A DNA stretch of 64,000 nt from Comamonas testosteroni ATCC 11996 (lineage in GTDB: Bacteria; Pseudomonadota; Gammaproteobacteria; Burkholderiales; Burkholderiaceae_C): assembly GCF_000241525.1 (NCBI RefSeq), contig NZ_AHIL01000038.1:124001-188000 (forward strand). The letters are read 5' to 3'. Under the pieces are notes generated by a model. The model had not been told where the DNA came from and made no database searches. It saw only the letters and a program-made list of their open reading frames with translations. The number at the start of each line of letters is the position of its first letter. Position 1 is the stretch's first letter. The position numbers were made by a program, and so were the translations under genes. Shown here in pieces: positions 60,540 through 64,000 of this stretch.

Positions 60540-62954
60540 TCAATGCTTGATGGCTGCCTCTGCCGGCTTGACGTCGGTGGACGCCACGGCGGCTACAGCT
60601 TCCTCAGTCAAAGGATCCGGCACGCGCTCCAGGGCCACCTTGAGAACCTGATCGATCCACTTCACAGGAACGATTTCCAGACCGCTCTTCACATTATCGG
60701 GAATGTCCTGCAAATCCTTGACATTCTCTTCAGGAATGAGCACGGTCTTGATGCCACCACGCAGAGCAGCCAGCAGCTTTTCCTTGAGGCCGCCGATCGC
60801 CGTCACTTCACCGCGCAAGGTGATTTCACCGGTCATGGCCACATCAGCTCGCACGGGAATGCCAGTGAGAGCCGAGACAAAAGCTGTCGTCATCGCTGCA
60901 CCCGCGCTGGGGCCATCCTTGGGCGTAGCGCCGTCAGGCACGTGCACATGAATGTCCTTTTTCTCGAAGGCTTCATCCTTGATGCCAAGCAAACGAGCGC
61001 GGCTACGCACCACGGTGCGAGCAGCTTCGACCGACTCCTTCATCACATCGCCCAGAGAACCTGTGCGCGTAATGACGCCCTTGCCTGGCATGGTGGCGGC
61101 TTCGATGGTCAGCAGATCGCCGCCGACTTCGGTCCAGGCCAGACCCACAACCTGCCCCACCTGATTGGCATGCTCGGCACGGCCATAGCTGAACTTGCGC
61201 ACGCCCAGATACTCATTGAGGTTATCGGCATTCACCTCCACCTTGGGCTGTAGCTTGCCAAGTTGCAAGCCCTTGACCACCTTGCGGCAAATCTTGGATA
61301 GCTCGCGCTCAAGCGAACGCACGCCCGCTTCGCGGGTGTAGTAGCGCACGATGTCACGAATCGCGGCTTCGGTCACTTCCAGCTCGCCGTCCTTCACGCC
61401 GTTGTTGGTGATCTGCTTGGGCAGCAGATAGCGGATGGCAATATTGGTCTTTTCGTCTTCGGTATAGCCCGACAGGCGAATCACCTCCATGCGATCCAGC
61501 AAGGCCGAAGGAATATTCATGGAGTTGGAAGTCGCCACAAACATCACATCGGACAGGTCAAAGTCGACCTCCACGTAGTGGTCACCAAACTTGTTGTTCT
61601 GTTCGGGATCCAGCACTTCCAGCAGCGCGCTCGAAGGATCGCCCCGGAAGTCCATGCCCAGCTTGTCGATTTCGTCCAGCAGGAACAGAGGATTGCGCGT
61701 ACCGACCTTCTCCAGGCTCTGCAGCACCTTGCCGGGCATGGCACCGATATAGGTACGGCGGTGACCGCGAATTTCCGCCTCATCTCGCATGCCGCCCAGC
61801 GCCATACGCACATACTTGCGACCTGTGGCCTTGGCAATGGACTGCCCCAGCGAGGTCTTACCCACACCGGGAGGACCCACCAGGCACAGAATGGGCGCCT
61901 TGACCTTGTCCACACGCTGCTGCACGGCAAGATACTCAAGAATGCGGTCCTTGACCTTTTCCAGGCCGAAGTGATCTTCGTTCAGCACTTCCTCGGCATT
62001 CGCCAGGTTGTGCTTGATCTTGGTCTTCTTGCTCCAAGGCAGGCCGGTCAGCACTTCGATGTAGTTACGCACCACCGAAGCTTCAGCCGACATGGGCGAC
62101 ATCAGCTTGAGCTTCTTGAGCTCGGCCTCAGCCTTTTTGCGAGCATCGGCAGGCATCTTGGCGAGCTTGATCTTTTTCTCGATCTCCTCGATGTCGGCAC
62201 CGTCCTCACCTTCACCCAGCTCCTTCTGAATAGCCTTGACCTGCTCATTCAGATAGAAGTCGCGCTGATTCTTCTCCATCTGGCGCTTGACGCGGCCACG
62301 GATGCGCTTGTCGACGTTAAGAATGTCGACCTCGCGCTCGAGTTGCTCGAACAGGTTTTCCAGACGCTCCTTGATGTCCACCAGATCCAGCACTGCCTGC
62401 TTGCTCTCGAGCTTGAGAGGCAGGTGCGCCGCAATGGTGTCCGTCAGACGACCGGCATCGTCAATGCTGGCGATCGAGGTCAGAATTTCCTGAGGAATTT
62501 TCTTGTTGAGTTTGACGTACTGGTCAAACTGCTGGGTCACGGCGCGGCGCAACGCTTCGATTTCGCTTTGCTCATGAGCATCGCCTTCGGGCTCCACGGG
62601 CGTCACAGACGCTGTGAAGTGAGACTCTTCGTCGGCGACCTGCTTGACCAGCGCGCGCTGCTGGCCCTCCACCAGCACCTTCACGGTGCCGTCGGGCAGC
62701 TTGAGCATCTGCAAGATGGTGGAGACACATCCCACATCAAACATGTCTTCCGCTGCAGGCTCGTCCTTAGAGGCCGTCTTCTGCGCCACCAGCATGATGC
62801 GGCGGTCGCCTTCCATGGCCAGCTCCAGAGCCTTGATGCTCTTGGCACGCCCCACGAACAGCGGAATCACCATATGTGGAAACACCACCACATCGCGCAG
62901 CGGCAGCAGTGGCAGGTCCAGCTCGGTAGAAGGCAAAGGGGTTTGTCCAGACAT
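60540..62954 (-). CDS. lon: ATP-dependent protease La
   Basis: An 804-residue Lon protease. N-terminal substrate domain from LPLLPLRDVVVFPHMVIPLF; Walker A is GPPGVGKTSLG, Walker B FLLDEIDKLG; proteolytic dyad Ser683 in PKDGPSAGAAM and Lys724 in GGLKEKLLA. It degrades misfolded and short-lived regulatory proteins in the cytoplasm. GAGGATACCT precedes ATG at 62954. It follows clpX, the usual clpP-clpX-lon order in many proteobacteria; clpP would lie beyond the right edge. Confidence 0.97.
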   Translation of the reverse strand: MSGQTPLPSTELDLPLLPLRDVVVFPHMVIPLFVGRAKSIKALELAMEGDRRIMLVAQKTASKDEPAAEDMFDVGCVSTILQMLKLPDGTVKVLVEGQQRALVKQVADEESHFTASVTPVEPEGDAHEQSEIEALRRAVTQQFDQYVKLNKKIPQEILTSIASIDDAGRLTDTIAAHLPLKLESKQAVLDLVDIKERLENLFEQLEREVDILNVDKRIRGRVKRQMEKNQRDFYLNEQVKAIQKELGEGEDGADIEEIEKKIKLAKMPADARKKAEAELKKLKLMSPMSAEASVVRNYIEVLTGLPWSKKTKIKHNLANAEEVLNEDHFGLEKVKDRILEYLAVQQRVDKVKAPILCLVGPPGVGKTSLGQSIAKATGRKYVRMALGGMRDEAEIRGHRRTYIGAMPGKVLQSLEKVGTRNPLFLLDEIDKLGMDFRGDPSSALLEVLDPEQNNKFGDHYVEVDFDLSDVMFVATSNSMNIPSALLDRMEVIRLSGYTEDEKTNIAIRYLLPKQITNNGVKDGELEVTEAAIRDIVRYYTREAGVRSLERELSKICRKVVKGLQLGKLQPKVEVNADNLNEYLGVRKFSYGRAEHANQVGQVVGLAWTEVGGDLLTIEAATMPGKGVITRTGSLGDVMKESVEAARTVVRSRARLLGIKDEAFEKKDIHVHVPDGATPKDGPSAGAAMTTAFVSALTGIPVRADVAMTGEITLRGEVTAIGGLKEKLLAALRGGIKTVLIPEENVKDLQDIPDNVKSGLEIVPVKWIDQVLKVALERVPDPLTEEAVAAVASTDVKPAEAAIKH

Positions 62955-63109
62955 AGGTATCCTCGGTTTCTCAGCGGAAGATGGTCCGCTTACCGGTGTA
63001 TTTCAACCCCTGGGGGCAAATTGTTTTTGCCGCCGCAGGGGCATTGCCTTTCAGCCACAGGCGACAAAGCGAGCCCACTGGAGGGCCCGCCTTGCACGCA
63101 AGCACAGTA

Positions 63110-64000
63110 TCAGGCCTTTTTGGCCGCTTCGCGGTAAACCAGCAGCGGCTCCTTGCCGTCTTCAATGGTGGCTTCTTCCACCACTACCTTTTCCACATTC
63201 TCGGCGGTCGGCAACTCGAACATGGTGCTGATCAGTGCCTGCTCGACGATGGAGCGCAGGCCACGGGCACCGGTCTTGCGAGCCAGGGCCTTGCGGGCGA
63301 TCGCCTTCAGGGCCGCAGGGCGGATCTCCAACTCCACACCCTCCATGGCCAGCAGCTTGCTGTACTGCTTGACCAGCGCATTCTTGGGCTCGGTCAGGAT
63401 CTGCACCAATGCCTCTTCGCTGAGTTCGGCAAGCGCCGTCACCACCGGCATACGACCCACCAGTTCGGGGATGATGCCGAACTTGATCAAATCTTCGGGC
63501 TCGATCTCGAGGAACATTTCCGAGATGGAGCGCTGCTTCTTGCTCTTGACGGTAGCGCCAAAGCCTATGCCTGAAGCCTCGGTGCGGTTCTCAATGACTT
63601 TTTCCAATCCCGCGAACGCGCCGCTGCAGATGAACAGGATATTGGTGGTGTCGATCTGCAGAAAGTCCTGGTTCGGATGCTTGCGTCCACCCTGGGGAGG
63701 AATGCTGGCCATCGTGCCTTCGATCAGCTTGAGCAGAGCCTGCTGCACGCCCTCACCCGAGACGTCACGCGTTATGCTGGGGTTGTCCGACTTGCGGGAG
63801 ATCTTGTCGATTTCGTCAATGTAGACAATACCGCGCTGAGCACGCTCAACATCGTACTCGCAGCTTTGCAGCAGCTTCTGAATGATGTTCTCGACGTCCT
63901 CGCCCACATAGCCGGCCTCGGTCAGCGTGGTGGCATCGGCCATCACGAATGGCACATTGAGCTGACGCGCCAGCGTTTGAGCCAGCAAGGTCTTGCCCGA
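63110..64000 (-). CDS. clpX: ClpX unfoldase, 5' part beyond window
   Basis: 297 codons at the C-terminal side are visible, beginning inside Walker A ([11 protein letters not shown]). Walker B is [14 protein letters not shown], the pore-facing RKH loop is [10 protein letters not shown], and the sensor regions [12 protein letters not shown] and [12 protein letters not shown] follow. The N-terminal zinc domain and start lie beyond position 64000. ClpX feeds unfolded substrates to ClpP. 155 nt separate it from lon; no strong terminator is seen there. Confidence 0.96.
   Translation of the reverse strand, partial: SGKTLLAQTLARQLNVPFVMADATTLTEAGYVGEDVENIIQKLLQSCEYDVERAQRGIVYIDEIDKISRKSDNPSITRDVSGEGVQQALLKLIEGTMASIPPQGGRKHPNQDFLQIDTTNILFICSGAFAGLEKVIENRTEASGIGFGATVKSKKQRSISEMFLEIEPEDLIKFGIIPELVGRMPVVTALAELSEEALVQILTEPKNALVKQYSKLLAMEGVELEIRPAALKAIARKALARKTGARGLRSIVEQALISTMFELPTAENVEKVVVEEATIEDGKEPLLVYREAAKKA

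Noticed and set aside
1..64000. CRISPR array, prophage, rRNA or biosynthetic cluster
   Set aside because: No regularly spaced repeats, phage structural genes, rRNA sequence or synthase modules were seen.

Overview
The window reads as a chromosomal segment of Comamonas, most likely C. testosteroni or a very close relative (C. thiooxydans type). The main evidence is a leftward run of exactly 18 genes from an extradiol ring-cleavage dioxygenase (tesB, 30334-31236) to a LuxR-type regulator (tesR, 11693-12940). Just upstream lies a four-gene block, two short-chain dehydrogenases, a SnoaL-like protein and an Old Yellow Enzyme, that matches the described steA-steB-steC-steD order of strain TA441. 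High GC, tight ATGA overlaps and short spacers run through both blocks.

Region 1 (1-9406) looks like an accessory beta-oxidation set: a fused double acyl-CoA dehydrogenase (runs off the left edge), a GMC oxidoreductase, a FadB-like hydratase/dehydrogenase, a thiolase, a short-chain dehydrogenase and a divergent alpha-methylacyl-CoA racemase-like CoA transferase. These fit branched steroid side-chain or bile-acid breakdown, although the substrate is inferred. A membrane diguanylate cyclase follows (9612-11126).

Region 2 (11693-34797) is the steroid core. SteABCD would remove the 12-hydroxyl of bile acids and TesB opens the aromatised A ring. ScdL1/L2, ScdK, ScdY (IpdA/IpdB/IpdC/EchA20 counterparts), two pairs of acyl-CoA dehydrogenases, two thiolases, two dehydrogenases, a MaoC hydratase and a second crotonase would dismantle the side chain left from ring B and rings C and D. 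Two tandem Tat-exported amidases sit inside this catabolic run and have no obvious role in ring degradation.

Region 3 (35031-49294) handles propionyl-CoA and related acids: an XRE/short-chain-fatty-acid regulator divergent from prpC, a short GntR-like gene, acnD, a 2H phosphoesterase and prpF; then a PAS-GGDEF protein, a sigma-54 activator of the PrpR type, and a divergent operon of two tricarboxylate-type binding proteins and a PEP-mutase/isocitrate-lyase family lyase behind a near-perfect -24/-12 promoter. Steroid degradation produces propionyl-CoA, so the placement beside the steroid genes makes metabolic sense.

Region 4 (49452-64000) is general: a MocR regulator divergent from a DJ-1/PfpI protein, a TetR regulator with visible operators divergent from an MFS exporter, metR/metE with a MetR box, then an AT-richer islet (orphan wzz plus a dead IS3-family element) lying exactly between an intact tRNA-Cys and a 48-nt copy of its 3' half, two identical tRNA-Gly genes, lon, and clpX running off the right edge.

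The most interesting unexplained signals are a TAGTCT-centred element found at nearly the same distance (66-69 nt) from the first gene of three steroid or beta-oxidation transcription units, the two Tat amidases, and the phosphoesterase inside the methylcitrate operon. All symbols and functions come from recognising sequence families and gene order by eye; no search was run.
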